Source: Cellulomonas_A sp047229345
GTDB taxonomy: Bacteria > Actinomycetota > Actinomycetes > Actinomycetales > Cellulomonadaceae
Assembly (NCBI RefSeq): GCF_047229345.1
Contig: NZ_JBFTER010000005.1
Span: 1 to 64,000, forward strand
Reading direction: 5' to 3'
Length of the DNA: 64,000 nt
Shown: positions 36,406 to 43,996 of the stretch, one piece after another
Position numbering within the stretch: the first letter of the stretch is position 1
How the letters are laid out: each line of letters opens with the position of its first letter
Program-made: the position numbers and the translations under genes
The notes under the pieces: model-generated
Databases searched by the model: none
Told to the model about the DNA's origin: nothing
What the model saw: the letters and a program-made list of their open reading frames with translations, nothing else

Positions 36406-36411
36406 GCGGCC

Positions 36412-36446
36412 GGAGGGTGGGCGACGGTGCTCGTCGCCCACTCTCC
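36412..36446. terminator. Bidirectional terminator after fadB
   Basis: A 15-pair stem: the left arm 36412-36426 ends in GTGGGCGACG, the right arm 36432-36446 begins CGTCGCCCAC, with a 5-base loop. It separates fadB (+) from the convergent aldo/keto reductase (-). Confidence 0.85.
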
Positions 36447-36492
36447 GCCCCCTCGCCCGGGACGGTCGGCGTCCCGTGCGGGACGCCCGCGG

Positions 36493-37503
36493 TCAGGGCT
36501 GGGCGTCCAGCCGCGCCAGCACCTCGGCCGGCAGCTCGACCTCGGCGGCGCGGATGTTCTGCTCGTACTGCTCCCACGTCCGCACCCCGGTGATCGCCGA
36601 CATGCGCGGCGAGCGCTGCGCGAGGACCCACGCGAGCACGAGCTGGTTCGGCGTGCAGCCGACCTCGGCGGCCAGCTCGTGCACGAGCGCGCGACGGGCG
36701 TCGTTCGCGGGGGCGTCGAAGAACCGGTGCTGCCAGTTGGCGGCCCACTTCGCGTCGTCGTCGTACGAGCCGCGCAGCGTCGGGGTGTACGCGAACAGCG
36801 TCACGTCGTCGTTCGCGCGCAGGTAGTCGAGCTGCTCGTCGTCGACGATCGAGGCGTGGTCGAGGCCCGCCGTCCGGTGCAGGTAGGTGTGCTGCTGCTG
36901 GAGCGCCACCGGGACCGTCCAGCCGTTCGCGGCCGCCGTGGCCCGGACCCGCTCGAGGCGCCACGCGCGCACGTTGGACCAGCCGAGGTGCCGGACCTTG
37001 CCCTCGACGACGAACGAGTGCAGGACCTCGAGGGTCTCCTCGAGCGGGGTCGAGCGGTCGTCGACGTGCACGTAGTACAGGTCGACGTGGTCCGTCTGCA
37101 GGCGGCGCAGGCTGCCCTCGAGCGCGTCCCGCAGCGTCTGCGCGCCGGCGCCCTCGTAGCGGGACTGCGCGAGGGCGTTGTCGGGCTCGTCGCTCCCGTC
37201 GCGCCACACGCCGTCGAGGTCGCGGATCCGGGCAGTGCCCTTGGTCGCGAGGAACACGTCGTCGCGCCGGCCCGTGCGGGCGAACCACCGCCCGAGCACC
37301 TCCTCGCTCTCGTCGCCGGTGTACTGCGGCCCGCTCCACCACGAGTAGCAGTTGGCGGTGTCGACGTGCGTGCCGCCGGCGCCCAGGAAGTGGTCGAGCA
37401 TGCGGTGCGCGGTGGGCTCGTCGGTCGTGGTGCCGAACAGCATCGCGCCGAGCGCGAGCTCGCTGACCTTCTCGCCGGTGCGGCCGATCTCCAGGGTCCT
37501 CAT
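36493..37503 (-). CDS. Aldo/keto reductase
   Basis: 336 residues. NADPH-dependent carbonyl reductase fold: MRTLEIGRTGEKVSELALGAMLFG start, Asp-Tyr pair HVDTANCYSWWSG, Lys in VFLATKGTA, His in DLYYVHVDDRSTPLEETLEVL, LGWSNVRAWRLERV, and coenzyme end SAITGVRTWEQYEQNI. All four catalytic residues of the family are present. It overlaps the upstream MerR regulator by four bases (ATGA) and so is controlled with it. Physiological substrate is unknown. Confidence 0.92.
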   Translation of the reverse strand: MRTLEIGRTGEKVSELALGAMLFGTTTDEPTAHRMLDHFLGAGGTHVDTANCYSWWSGPQYTGDESEEVLGRWFARTGRRDDVFLATKGTARIRDLDGVWRDGSDEPDNALAQSRYEGAGAQTLRDALEGSLRRLQTDHVDLYYVHVDDRSTPLEETLEVLHSFVVEGKVRHLGWSNVRAWRLERVRATAAANGWTVPVALQQQHTYLHRTAGLDHASIVDDEQLDYLRANDDVTLFAYTPTLRGSYDDDAKWAANWQHRFFDAPANDARRALVHELAAEVGCTPNQLVLAWVLAQRSPRMSAITGVRTWEQYEQNIRAAEVELPAEVLARLDAQP

Positions 37504-37892
37504 GCGGGTGCGTCCTCCGTGGTGGCGGCGTCGACGACGCCGCGGTAGTAGGTGAGCTTGTTGTCGATGAGCTGCAGGTGCTCGGTGTGGCGGCGCAGGA
37601 GCGCGTCGAGCACGTCGCGGTGCCGCTGGAGCACCTCGATCCGGTCGGGGATGGTGTGCTCGCCGGCGCGGGTGAGCTCGGCGAACGCCAGCATGTCGCG
37701 GATGCCCATGCCGGTGGCGCGCAGCAGAGTCAGGAGCTGCACCCAGCCGACGTCCCCGTCGTCGTAGGCGCGCCTGCCGCCCGCCGAGCGTGCGACGGGG
37801 GCGAGCAGGCCGATGCGCTCGTAGTAGCGCAGCGTGTGCGTCGTGACCCCGGTCTTCTCCGCGACCTCGCCGATCGTGTGACGGTTCGTCAT
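37500..37892 (-). CDS. MerR family transcriptional regulator
   Basis: 130 residues from the ATG at 37892. Winged HTH: TIGEVAEKTGVTTHTLRYYERIGLLAPVARSAGGRRAYDDGDVGWVQLLTLLRATGMGI, followed by a coiled-coil helix (EHTIPDRIEVLQRHRDVLDALLRRHTEHLQLIDNKLTYYRGV). No cysteine metal ligands at the C-terminus, so it belongs to the small-molecule or redox type rather than metal sensors. It sits behind a promoter with the MerR hallmark 19-base spacer and is coupled to the aldo/keto reductase, an autoregulated sensor-enzyme pair. Confidence 0.93.
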   Translation of the reverse strand: MTNRHTIGEVAEKTGVTTHTLRYYERIGLLAPVARSAGGRRAYDDGDVGWVQLLTLLRATGMGIRDMLAFAELTRAGEHTIPDRIEVLQRHRDVLDALLRRHTEHLQLIDNKLTYYRGVVDAATTEDAPA

Positions 37893-37899
37893 GACGGCC

Positions 37900-37930
37900 A
37901 CGCTAGGAGTTCGAGCGCACTCGAAGTCAA
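37900..37930 (-). promoter_or_regulatory. MerR-type promoter with 19-base spacer and operator
   Basis: On the minus strand: -35 TTGACT (37930-37925), a 19-base spacer, and -10 TAGCGT (37905-37900). The dyad TTCGAG-TGCG-CTCGAA (37925-37910) fills the spacer. An over-long spacer holding a dyad is the hallmark of MerR-family promoters that are untwisted on activation. The -10 is seven bases before the ATG, so the transcript should be leaderless. Confidence 0.8.
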
Positions 37931-37967
37931 GGATCCGGTGCGCGCCCCTCCGCGGGCTCGACGGGGC

Positions 37968-38711
37968 TCAGTAGCGCTGCGCGTACCGTGTCGGGCTCTC
38001 GCCGAACATCGCGCGGAAGTCGCGGGTCAGGTGCGCCTGGTCCGCGTAGCCGAGCTCGTCCGCCAGCGCGGCCCACCGGACCTCCGCGCCGGCGTCGAGG
38101 CGCTCGGTGACCTCGCGGAGGCGGTGGAGCCGGATCACCCACTTGGGGCCGGCGCCCACGTGCTCGGCGAACAGGCGCTGCACGTGGCGCGTGCTCAGCG
38201 CCAGGTGGGCGGCGAGGGCGTGCACGGTCGTGAGCTCGGGGGTGGTCGCGACGGCCGCCACCGCGTCAGCGGCGAGGGCCGAGCGCGGGTCGGGCGGCGG
38301 GAGGACCGAGCGGAGGAACCCCGTGAGGGCGTCGGCGTCGGTCAGCTCCGGGATGTCGCGTCGCAGCACGTCGGCGGCGTCGGCCGTGGCGTCCGTGAGC
38401 GTCGAGACCGCGCGACCGAGCAGGGGCCGGAACCAGCCGGGTCTGAAGGCCACCCCGAGCACGGAGCCGCGCCCCTCGAGCGTCCGGTGCTGGTGGGTCG
38501 TCGCGACGCCCGTGACGGTCGCGCGCCCCCCACGGACCGTCAGGTGCACGTTCGGGGTCGGGACGACGAGCTGCCGGTAGGGCTCGGCGTAGTCCCAGGT
38601 GACCGCCCAGAAGCGCTCGACCCACGGCGCGAGGTCGGCCGGCACGGGCGGCTGGTCGTGCCGCTGGTGCGTCCGCCACGCACCGCCGACCTCGCGCGCG
38701 TCCCTGGTCAC
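37968..38711 (-). CDS. AraC family transcriptional regulator
   Basis: 247 residues from the GTG at 38711, favoured over the ATG at 38732 because TACGCT (38724-38719) lies seven bases before it, a leaderless arrangement. N-terminal DUF6597-like sensor (LAPWVERFWAVTWDYAEPYRQLVVPTPNVHLTV, VLGVAFRPGWFRPLLG). C-terminal double HTH: VHALAAHLALSTRHVQRLFAEHVGAGPKWVIRLHRLREV and WAALADELGYADQAHLTRDFRAMFGESPTRYAQRY. Divergent from the TIGR03086 gene 63 bases away, its likely target. Confidence 0.9.
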   Translation of the reverse strand: MTRDAREVGGAWRTHQRHDQPPVPADLAPWVERFWAVTWDYAEPYRQLVVPTPNVHLTVRGGRATVTGVATTHQHRTLEGRGSVLGVAFRPGWFRPLLGRAVSTLTDATADAADVLRRDIPELTDADALTGFLRSVLPPPDPRSALAADAVAAVATTPELTTVHALAAHLALSTRHVQRLFAEHVGAGPKWVIRLHRLREVTERLDAGAEVRWAALADELGYADQAHLTRDFRAMFGESPTRYAQRY

Positions 38712-38774
38712 GCCGTCGAGCGTAGGTCGCATTCGTTCAAGACGGCACGGCCCACCCTCTGGTGGGCTGGGGCC

Positions 38775-39365
38775 ATGTCGAACCCTGATCTCCTCGCCCG
38801 CGCCGCGGAGCCGCTGCTGCGGCTCGTCCCGACCGTCTCCGCCGACCAGCTCGGCGGCCCTACCCCGTGCAGCGCGTGGGACGTGCGCGCCCTCGTCGAC
38901 CACCTGCTGCGCTGGGCGCCGGCCCTGGAGGCCGCCGGGCGCAGGACGACCGCACCGGCGCACCATGACCAGATCGACGACCTGCCCCCGGGTGCCTGGG
39001 CCGACGAGCTCGCCGCGCGCGTCCGCCGGACCGTCGACGCGTGGAGCCGGCCGGACGCGTGGGAGGGCAGCACCGCCCTCGACGGCTTCACGCTGCCGGC
39101 CTCGGTCGTCGGCGGGATGCTCGTGGGCGAGCTCGTCGTGCACGGGTGGGACCTCGCGCGCGCGACGGGCCACGAGCCGGGGTGGGACGACGACGTGCTG
39201 ACGTACCTGCACGGCGAGGTGGCCTACAGCGCGCGGACCGGGCGGGAGATGGGCGTCTACGGCCCGGAGCGGACCGTCCCGGGGTCGGCGACGGTGCTCG
39301 ACCGCACGCTCGCGCTCACGGGGCGCGACCCGGCGTGGTCCCCCACGGCGGCGTGGACGTCCTGA
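38775..39365 (+). CDS. TIGR03086-type maleylpyruvate isomerase/mycothiol-dependent (DinB-fold) protein
   Basis: 196 residues. Opening PTPCSAWDVRALVDHLLRWAPALEAAG carries the family's metal-binding His and helix bundle; LPASVVGGMLVGELVVHGWDLARATG supplies the second, HGWDLA motif. These are the TIGR03086/mycothiol maleylpyruvate isomerase N-domain landmarks. Many members are mycothiol S-transferases or of unknown substrate. Divergent from the AraC regulator, which probably controls it. Confidence 0.87.
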   Translation: MSNPDLLARAAEPLLRLVPTVSADQLGGPTPCSAWDVRALVDHLLRWAPALEAAGRRTTAPAHHDQIDDLPPGAWADELAARVRRTVDAWSRPDAWEGSTALDGFTLPASVVGGMLVGELVVHGWDLARATGHEPGWDDDVLTYLHGEVAYSARTGREMGVYGPERTVPGSATVLDRTLALTGRDPAWSPTAAWTS

Positions 39366-39483
39366 GCACGGGGGCCCGGAGCTGCTCGCGCACCGGGCGA
39401 CGAGCGCGGGCGCACGGCGAGGGGGCGGTCGCGCCTCGCCCGCCGGCGTCGCGGCCGGCGCCGTCCGGTCCGGAGCGCACGAA

Positions 39484-39525
39484 CGTCCGACCTGGGGCGC
39501 GCCGCCGCTCGACCCAGGTCGGACG
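39484..39525. promoter_or_regulatory. 13-bp inverted repeat between TIGR03086 gene and YqeB-like gene
   Basis: CGTCCGACCTGGG (39484-39496) and CCCAGGTCGGACG (39513-39525), a perfect match with a 16-base spacer. It could be the terminator of the gene ending at 39365 (118 bases away) or an operator, because its right arm reaches the expected -35 of the TACGGT promoter at 39546. Both readings are possible. Confidence 0.55.
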
Positions 39526-39557
39526 ACAGTGCGCGTCGCGGTTCCTACGGTGGTCAC

Positions 39558-40064
39558 GTGACTCCCGACGGAACGCTGCACAGCCGCTCGACGACCGTCG
39601 GCGGCTTCGACCGCGAAGGTCGGCTGTGGGTGCTCGTGGTGCTCGGGGCCGGCGGCGTCGCGCTCGGCGCGCTCCTGCCGGCGGTCGCCGGCCGGTTGCG
39701 GGACGCGCCGTGGGTGCCCTTCGAGGGACCCCTCCGGCTGCTCTCGTCGTTCGACGCGTCGTGGCTGACGTGGGGGCGTCCGGCGATCGGGCTCGCCGCC
39801 GGCCTCGGAGCCGCGGTGTGGGTCGTCTCGGCCAGCCCGGTCCTGGAGGTCGACGCGGACGAGGTGCAGGTCCGGCGGCACGGACGGGTCGAGCGGGTCC
39901 TCGCGCGCGCCACGGTGGCGTCCGTCCACCCACGCGGCTCGAAGCTCGTCCTCGAGACCGAGCACGGGCGCACGCTGTTCGCCGACGACGTCGAGGGTGA
40001 CCGAGCCGCGGTCCGCCGTGCGTTCGTCGAGCACGGGTACCCGTGGGAGGGACCGCGCGACTGA
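39558..40064 (+). CDS. YqeB-like membrane protein
   Basis: 168 residues, GTG start with TACGGT (39546-39551) six bases upstream, a leaderless arrangement. Two membrane segments: about 23-45 (LWVLVVLGAGGVALGALLPAVAG) and about 72-92 (AIGLAAGLGAAVWVVSASPVL). The cytosolic C-terminus (LEVDADEVQVRRHGRVERVLARATVASVHPRGSKLVLETEHG, then HGYPWEG) is the PH-like YqeB domain. Function unknown. Confidence 0.83.
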   Translation: MTPDGTLHSRSTTVGGFDREGRLWVLVVLGAGGVALGALLPAVAGRLRDAPWVPFEGPLRLLSSFDASWLTWGRPAIGLAAGLGAAVWVVSASPVLEVDADEVQVRRHGRVERVLARATVASVHPRGSKLVLETEHGRTLFADDVEGDRAAVRRAFVEHGYPWEGPRD

Positions 40065-40114
40065 CGGCACGGCGTGCGCCAGCCCGGGGTCGGCCCCGGG
40101 CTGGCGGTGCGGCC

Positions 40115-41008
40115 TCAGAACGTCGTGAGGCCGTGGGCGCGGAACTGCTCGCGCACCCGGGCGACGAGCTCGGGCGACGGCGCCGGGGTCTCGTCGAGCT
40201 CGTAGCGCATCCCCAGGGCCTCCCACTTGTCGCGGCCCATCTGGTGGAAGGGCAGGACCTCGACGCGCGTCACGCTCGAGAGGCTCGCGACGTACGCGGC
40301 GACCTTCTCGACGTTCTCGGCGTCGTCCGTCAGACCGGGCACGAGCACGAACCGGACCCAGATCTCGGTCCCGCGGGCGGCGAGACGACGGCCGAAGTCG
40401 AGCGTCGGGGCGAGCTCGCGGCCCGTCACCCGCGTGTAGGTCTCCTCGTCGCCCGACTTCACGTCGAGCAGCACGAGGTCGAGGTCGTCGAGCATCGCGT
40501 CGGTGCAGTGCGCCCCGAGGCAGCCGGACGTGTCGATCGCGGTGTGGATGCCGAGCTCCTTCGCGCCGCGCAGCACGCGGGCGACGAACGCCGGCTGCAT
40601 GAGCGGCTCGCCGCCGGAGATCGTGAGGCCGCCGCCGGTGACCTCGAAGATCGGGCGGTAGCGCCGGATCCGGCCGAGGAGCTCGTCGGCGGTGATCGGC
40701 TCGCCGCGGCGCATCTCCATGGTGTCGGGGTTGTGGCAGTAGAGGCACCGCAGCGGGCAGCCCGACAGGAACGTGGTCAGCCGCGTCCCCGGGCCGTCGA
40801 CGGCCGTGACGAGCTCCCACGAGTGCAGCGAGCCGAGCTCCCCGGCGCGCATCTGCGCGAAGCGCTCGACCCGGTCGGCCTCGCTCACGTCGAGCCCCGC
40901 GGTGCCCGCGGTCGAACGGTGGTTCGAGCCGCCGACGAGCGGCACGCCGAGCTCGACGACCGGGGCGCCGACCTCGTCGGTGTCGCGCTGTGCGGCTGTC
41001 GCGTTCAT
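40115..41008 (-). CDS. pflA: Pyruvate formate-lyase activating enzyme (radical SAM)
   Basis: 297 residues, ATG at 41008 after AGGAG. Generates the glycyl radical on PflB using SAM. Radical-SAM cluster cysteines C84, C88 and C91 (CPLRCLYC, CX3CX2C), GGLTISGGEPLMQ, HTAIDTSGCLG, LLDVKSGDEETYTRVTGRE, VRFVLVPGLTDDAENV and FHQMGRDKWEALGMRY. The N-terminus is about 50 residues longer than in E. coli (polar, before LHSWELVTAVDGPG). It lies downstream of pflB on the same strand but behind an intervening hairpin. Confidence 0.95.
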   Translation of the reverse strand: MNATAAQRDTDEVGAPVVELGVPLVGGSNHRSTAGTAGLDVSEADRVERFAQMRAGELGSLHSWELVTAVDGPGTRLTTFLSGCPLRCLYCHNPDTMEMRRGEPITADELLGRIRRYRPIFEVTGGGLTISGGEPLMQPAFVARVLRGAKELGIHTAIDTSGCLGAHCTDAMLDDLDLVLLDVKSGDEETYTRVTGRELAPTLDFGRRLAARGTEIWVRFVLVPGLTDDAENVEKVAAYVASLSSVTRVEVLPFHQMGRDKWEALGMRYELDETPAPSPELVARVREQFRAHGLTTF

Positions 41009-41054
41009 CGCCGGCTCCTGTCGGTCTCGGGGGATCGTGCTGCTCGCAGCGGGA

Positions 41055-41078
41055 GGTGCGGTGGTGCGGTGGTGCGGT
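41055..41078. repeat. Three tandem 8-base repeats in the pflB-pflA spacer
   Basis: GGTGCGGT repeated exactly three times at 41055-41062, 41063-41070 and 41071-41078, about 50 bases before the pflA start. Copy number may vary between strains; it lies in the 5' part of the pflA message. Confidence 0.8.
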
Positions 41079-41112
41079 GTGCGCACCGTCGAGGGGCACC
41101 TGCCCCGGCGGA

Positions 41113-41144
41113 CCGTGCCGGGCGCCGCTGGGCACCCGGCACGG
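41113..41144 (-). terminator. Hairpin between pflB and pflA
   Basis: CCGTGCCGGG (41113-41122) pairs with CCCGGCACGG (41135-41144), 12-base loop, 23 bases past the pflB stop. It would terminate or stabilise the pflB message and keep pflA expression lower, as expected for a catalytic activase. Confidence 0.65.
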
Positions 41145-41166
41145 CCGTTCCCCGGGGGTACGGGGG

Positions 41167-43446
41167 TCAGAGTCCGCCGTGGAACGTGCGCGAGAGCACG
41201 TCGAGCTGCTGCTCCCGGGTCAGGCGGACGAAGTTGACGGCGTAGCCGGAGACCCGGATGGTCAGCTGCGGGTACTTCTCCGGGTGCTCCATCGCGTCCT
41301 CGAGCGTGTCGCGGTTGAGGACGTTGATGTTGACGTGGAACCCGGCCGAGACCGTGTACCCGTCGAGCAGGCCGACCAGGTTCGCGACCTGCTCGTCCTT
41401 GGTCCGGCCGAGGCCCGAGGGCACGACCGTCGAGGTCAGCGAGATGCCGTCCATCGCCTCGGAGTACGGCAGCTTCGCGACGGAGAGGGCCGAGGCGAGC
41501 ATCCCGTGCGAGTCGCGCCCGTTCATCGGGTTGGCGCCCGGCGCGAACGGCTCGCCCTGGCGGCGGCCGTCGGGGGTGTTGCCCGTGGCCTTGCCGTAGA
41601 CGACGTTCGAGGTGATCGTCAGGACCGACTGCGTGTGCAGCGAGCTCCGGTACGTCTTCTGCGCGCGGATCTTCTCCATGAAGCTGCGCACGATCTCGAC
41701 CGCGATGTCGTCGGCCCGGTCGTCGTCGTTGCCGTAGGTCGGGAACTCGCCCTCGGTGACGTAGTCGACGACCAGGCCCGTCTCGTCGCGCACGGGGCGC
41801 ACGGTCGCGTACCTGATCGCGGACAGCGAGTCCGCCACGACCGACAGGCCCGCGATGCCGCACGCCATCGTCCGCAGGATGGTCCGGTCGTGCAGGGCCA
41901 TCTCGAGGCGCTCGTAGGCGTACTTGTCGTGCATGTAGTGCACGCAGTTGAGCGCGTCGACGTAGGTCTCCGCGAGCCAGTCCATCAGGGCGTCGAACTT
42001 GGCCATGACGTCGTCGTACTCGAGCACGTCACCGGTGACCGCGGGGGCGAGCGGCGAGACCTGCTTGCCGGACACCTCGTCGCGGCCGCCGTTGATCGCG
42101 TACAGGAGCGTCTTCGCGAGGTTGACGCGGGCACCGAAGAACTGCATCTGCTTGCCGACCCGCATCGCGGAGACGCAGCACGCGATCGCGGAGTCGTCGC
42201 CGCACGCGCCGCGGATGAGCTCGTCGGACTCGTACTGGATCGCGGAGGTGTCGATCGAGACCTGCGCGCAGAACGCCTTGAACCCGGCGGGCAGGCGGTT
42301 GCTCCACAGCACCGTGAGGTTCGGCTCGGGCGCGGGGCCCAGGTTGTAGAGCGTCTGGAGGAACCGGAACGAGTTCTTCGTGACGAGCGGGCGCCCGTCC
42401 TCCCCGATGCCACCGATCGACTCGGTGACCCACGTCGGGTCGCCCGAGAACAGCGCGTCGTACTCGGGCGTCCGCAGGAACCGCACGATGCGGAGCTTGA
42501 TGACGAGGTCGTCGATGAGCTCCTGCGCCTCGGACTCGGTGATCCGGCCGGCCTCGAGGTCGCGCTGCAGGTACACGTCGAGGAACGTCGAGGTGCGGCC
42601 CAGCGACATCGCGGCGCCGTTCTGCTCCTTGACCGCGCCCAGGTAGGCGAAGTAGAGCCACTGCACGGCCTCGTGGGCGGTCGCGGCGGGGCGGGAGATG
42701 TCGTAGCCGTAGGAGGCGGCCATGACCTTGAGCTCCTCGAGCGCCCGGACCTGCTCCGCGTTCTCCTCGCGGTCGCGGATCACGTCCTCGGAGGAGCGCT
42801 CCATGTCGAGCTCGTGGCGCTCGATCCGCTTCGCCGCGATGAGGCCGTCCACCCCGTAGAGCGCGACGCGGCGGTAGTCACCGATGATCCGGCCGCGGCC
42901 GTACGCGTCGGGCAGGCCCGTGATGATGTGGCTCGACCGCGCGGCGCGGACGTTCGGCGGGTAGACGTCGAAGACGCCCGCGTTGTGGGTCTTGCGGTAC
43001 TCGGTGAAGATCCGCTTGATGTCCTGCGGGATCTCGTAGCCGTACGTCGTCAGCGACGTCTCGACCATGCGCCAGCCGCCGTTGGGGATCATCGCGCGCT
43101 TGAGCGGGGCGTCGGTCTGGAGGCCGACGACGAGCTCGTTGTCCTGGTCGATGTAGCCGGCCGGGTGCGAGGTGATGCTGCCGGGCGTCGTGTTGTCGAT
43201 GTCGTAGACGCCGCGCTCGCGCTCGGCGGGGAACATCTCGCTCAGCCGGGCCCAGATCCCCGTGGTGCGCTCGGTCGGTCCGGCGAGGAACGACGCGTCG
43301 CCCGTGTACGGGGTGTAGTTGCGCTGGATGAAGTCGCGGACGTCGACGCCGTCCGTCCAGGGGCCGGTCACGAAGCCCTGCCAGGGTCCGGTCTCGTTCT
43401 CCGGTCCGTCGGTGGTGGAGGGTCCGGGTACGGCGGTGGTGGTCAT
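41167..43446 (-). CDS. pflB: Formate C-acetyltransferase (pyruvate formate-lyase)
   Basis: 759 residues. Converts pyruvate and CoA to acetyl-CoA and formate without oxygen. Paired active-site cysteines C423-C424 (IACCVSAM) and radical glycine G734 in RVSGYAVNF, nearly the same numbering as the E. coli enzyme. ITGLPDAYGRGRIIGDYRRVALYGV and VLWSNRLPAGFKAFCAQVSIDTSAIQYESD are conserved. Start ATG 43446 behind AGGAGTG; an upstream frame to 43527 has no ribosome site. The radical is destroyed by oxygen, so this marks facultative anaerobic metabolism. Confidence 0.97.
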   Translation of the reverse strand: MTTTAVPGPSTTDGPENETGPWQGFVTGPWTDGVDVRDFIQRNYTPYTGDASFLAGPTERTTGIWARLSEMFPAERERGVYDIDNTTPGSITSHPAGYIDQDNELVVGLQTDAPLKRAMIPNGGWRMVETSLTTYGYEIPQDIKRIFTEYRKTHNAGVFDVYPPNVRAARSSHIITGLPDAYGRGRIIGDYRRVALYGVDGLIAAKRIERHELDMERSSEDVIRDREENAEQVRALEELKVMAASYGYDISRPAATAHEAVQWLYFAYLGAVKEQNGAAMSLGRTSTFLDVYLQRDLEAGRITESEAQELIDDLVIKLRIVRFLRTPEYDALFSGDPTWVTESIGGIGEDGRPLVTKNSFRFLQTLYNLGPAPEPNLTVLWSNRLPAGFKAFCAQVSIDTSAIQYESDELIRGACGDDSAIACCVSAMRVGKQMQFFGARVNLAKTLLYAINGGRDEVSGKQVSPLAPAVTGDVLEYDDVMAKFDALMDWLAETYVDALNCVHYMHDKYAYERLEMALHDRTILRTMACGIAGLSVVADSLSAIRYATVRPVRDETGLVVDYVTEGEFPTYGNDDDRADDIAVEIVRSFMEKIRAQKTYRSSLHTQSVLTITSNVVYGKATGNTPDGRRQGEPFAPGANPMNGRDSHGMLASALSVAKLPYSEAMDGISLTSTVVPSGLGRTKDEQVANLVGLLDGYTVSAGFHVNINVLNRDTLEDAMEHPEKYPQLTIRVSGYAVNFVRLTREQQLDVLSRTFHGGL

Positions 43447-43517
43447 CTCGGCACTCCTTGGTGTGCGTCTCGTTACCTGCGACGCTACGCACGAAGTGAT
43501 GGGACGACTCGGGACCT

Positions 43518-43541
43518 TGGACCCCACCTCCGTGTGGTCCA
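43518..43541. promoter_or_regulatory. 24-base dyad upstream of pflB, candidate activator site
   Basis: TGGACCCCAC (43518-43527) - CTCC - GTGTGGTCCA (43532-43541), nine of ten positions pair. Its centre is about 55 bases upstream of the predicted pflB transcription start (about 43475), a typical position for an activator. It does not match the FNR or Rex consensus known to me. Confidence 0.5.
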
Positions 43542-43584
43542 GGTCACCGTGCGCACCGGCCGTCGCCGGACCCTCACCGGTCCC

Positions 43585-43643
43585 GCACGTCCGGCCCCGG
43601 ACGTGCGACGGCCCCGACCGCGTCGTAGCGGGTCGGGGCCGTC
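43585..43643. terminator. Twin hairpins upstream of the pflB promoter
   Basis: First: GCACGTCCGG (43585-43594) / CCGGACGTGC (43597-43606), a near-perfect palindrome with a 2-base centre. Second: GACGGCCCCGACC (43607-43619) / GGTCGGGGCCGTC (43631-43643), loop 11. The second is a typical actinobacterial terminator and probably stops transcription arriving from dxs before it enters pflB. Confidence 0.65.
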
Positions 43644-43996
43644 GTCTCGTGACCGGAGGTCTCGTCCAGCAGCGTTCTCGTCCTCACCCACCGCGCCCGC
43701 TTGTCCTCTTCACGCGCGGCCTGAACCGCCCCCGGCCTGTTGGGGGCTGTCGATGACGTGCCACCTGGTCGGCGTCCGGACACCCCTCACGAGGGGCGCG
43801 TGCTCCACCACCAGGACGGTCCGCGCGCCGGGAGTGCTGGGATCCCGGCGTGGACCGCTGAACTGCGGCGCTGCGGCTCTCGCCGCGCGCACCCCCTCCA
43901 TCGGCGGGGCGGCGGGCAGCATGAGGAGAACGCCGCGAGCAGTCCTGCGAGAGCCGGCGGGGCGGGGCGGACGTGTGCGGGGCGAGGCCTCGCGGG

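Larger units (their letters stand above)
43447..43996. promoter_or_regulatory. 550-base region between dxs and pflB: promoter, operator and hairpins
   Basis: No gene supported; frames of about 70 codons on the minus strand have no ribosome site or family match. Contents: a minus-strand -10 TAGCGT (43487-43482) for pflB, the dyad at 43518-43541 immediately upstream of the -35 position, and two adjacent hairpins at 43585-43606 and 43607-43643. The segment 43644-43996 holds nothing I can identify. Confidence 0.5.

Noticed and set aside
43518..43541. FNR or Rex binding site for pflB
   Set aside because: The dyad arms do not match TTGAT-N4-ATCAA or TTGTGAA-N6-TTCACAA; kept only as an unassigned operator.
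43710..43922. Possible 70-residue minus-strand gene in the dxs-pflB interval
   Set aside because: No ribosome site or leaderless box and no recognisable motif; composition resembles non-coding GC-rich DNA.
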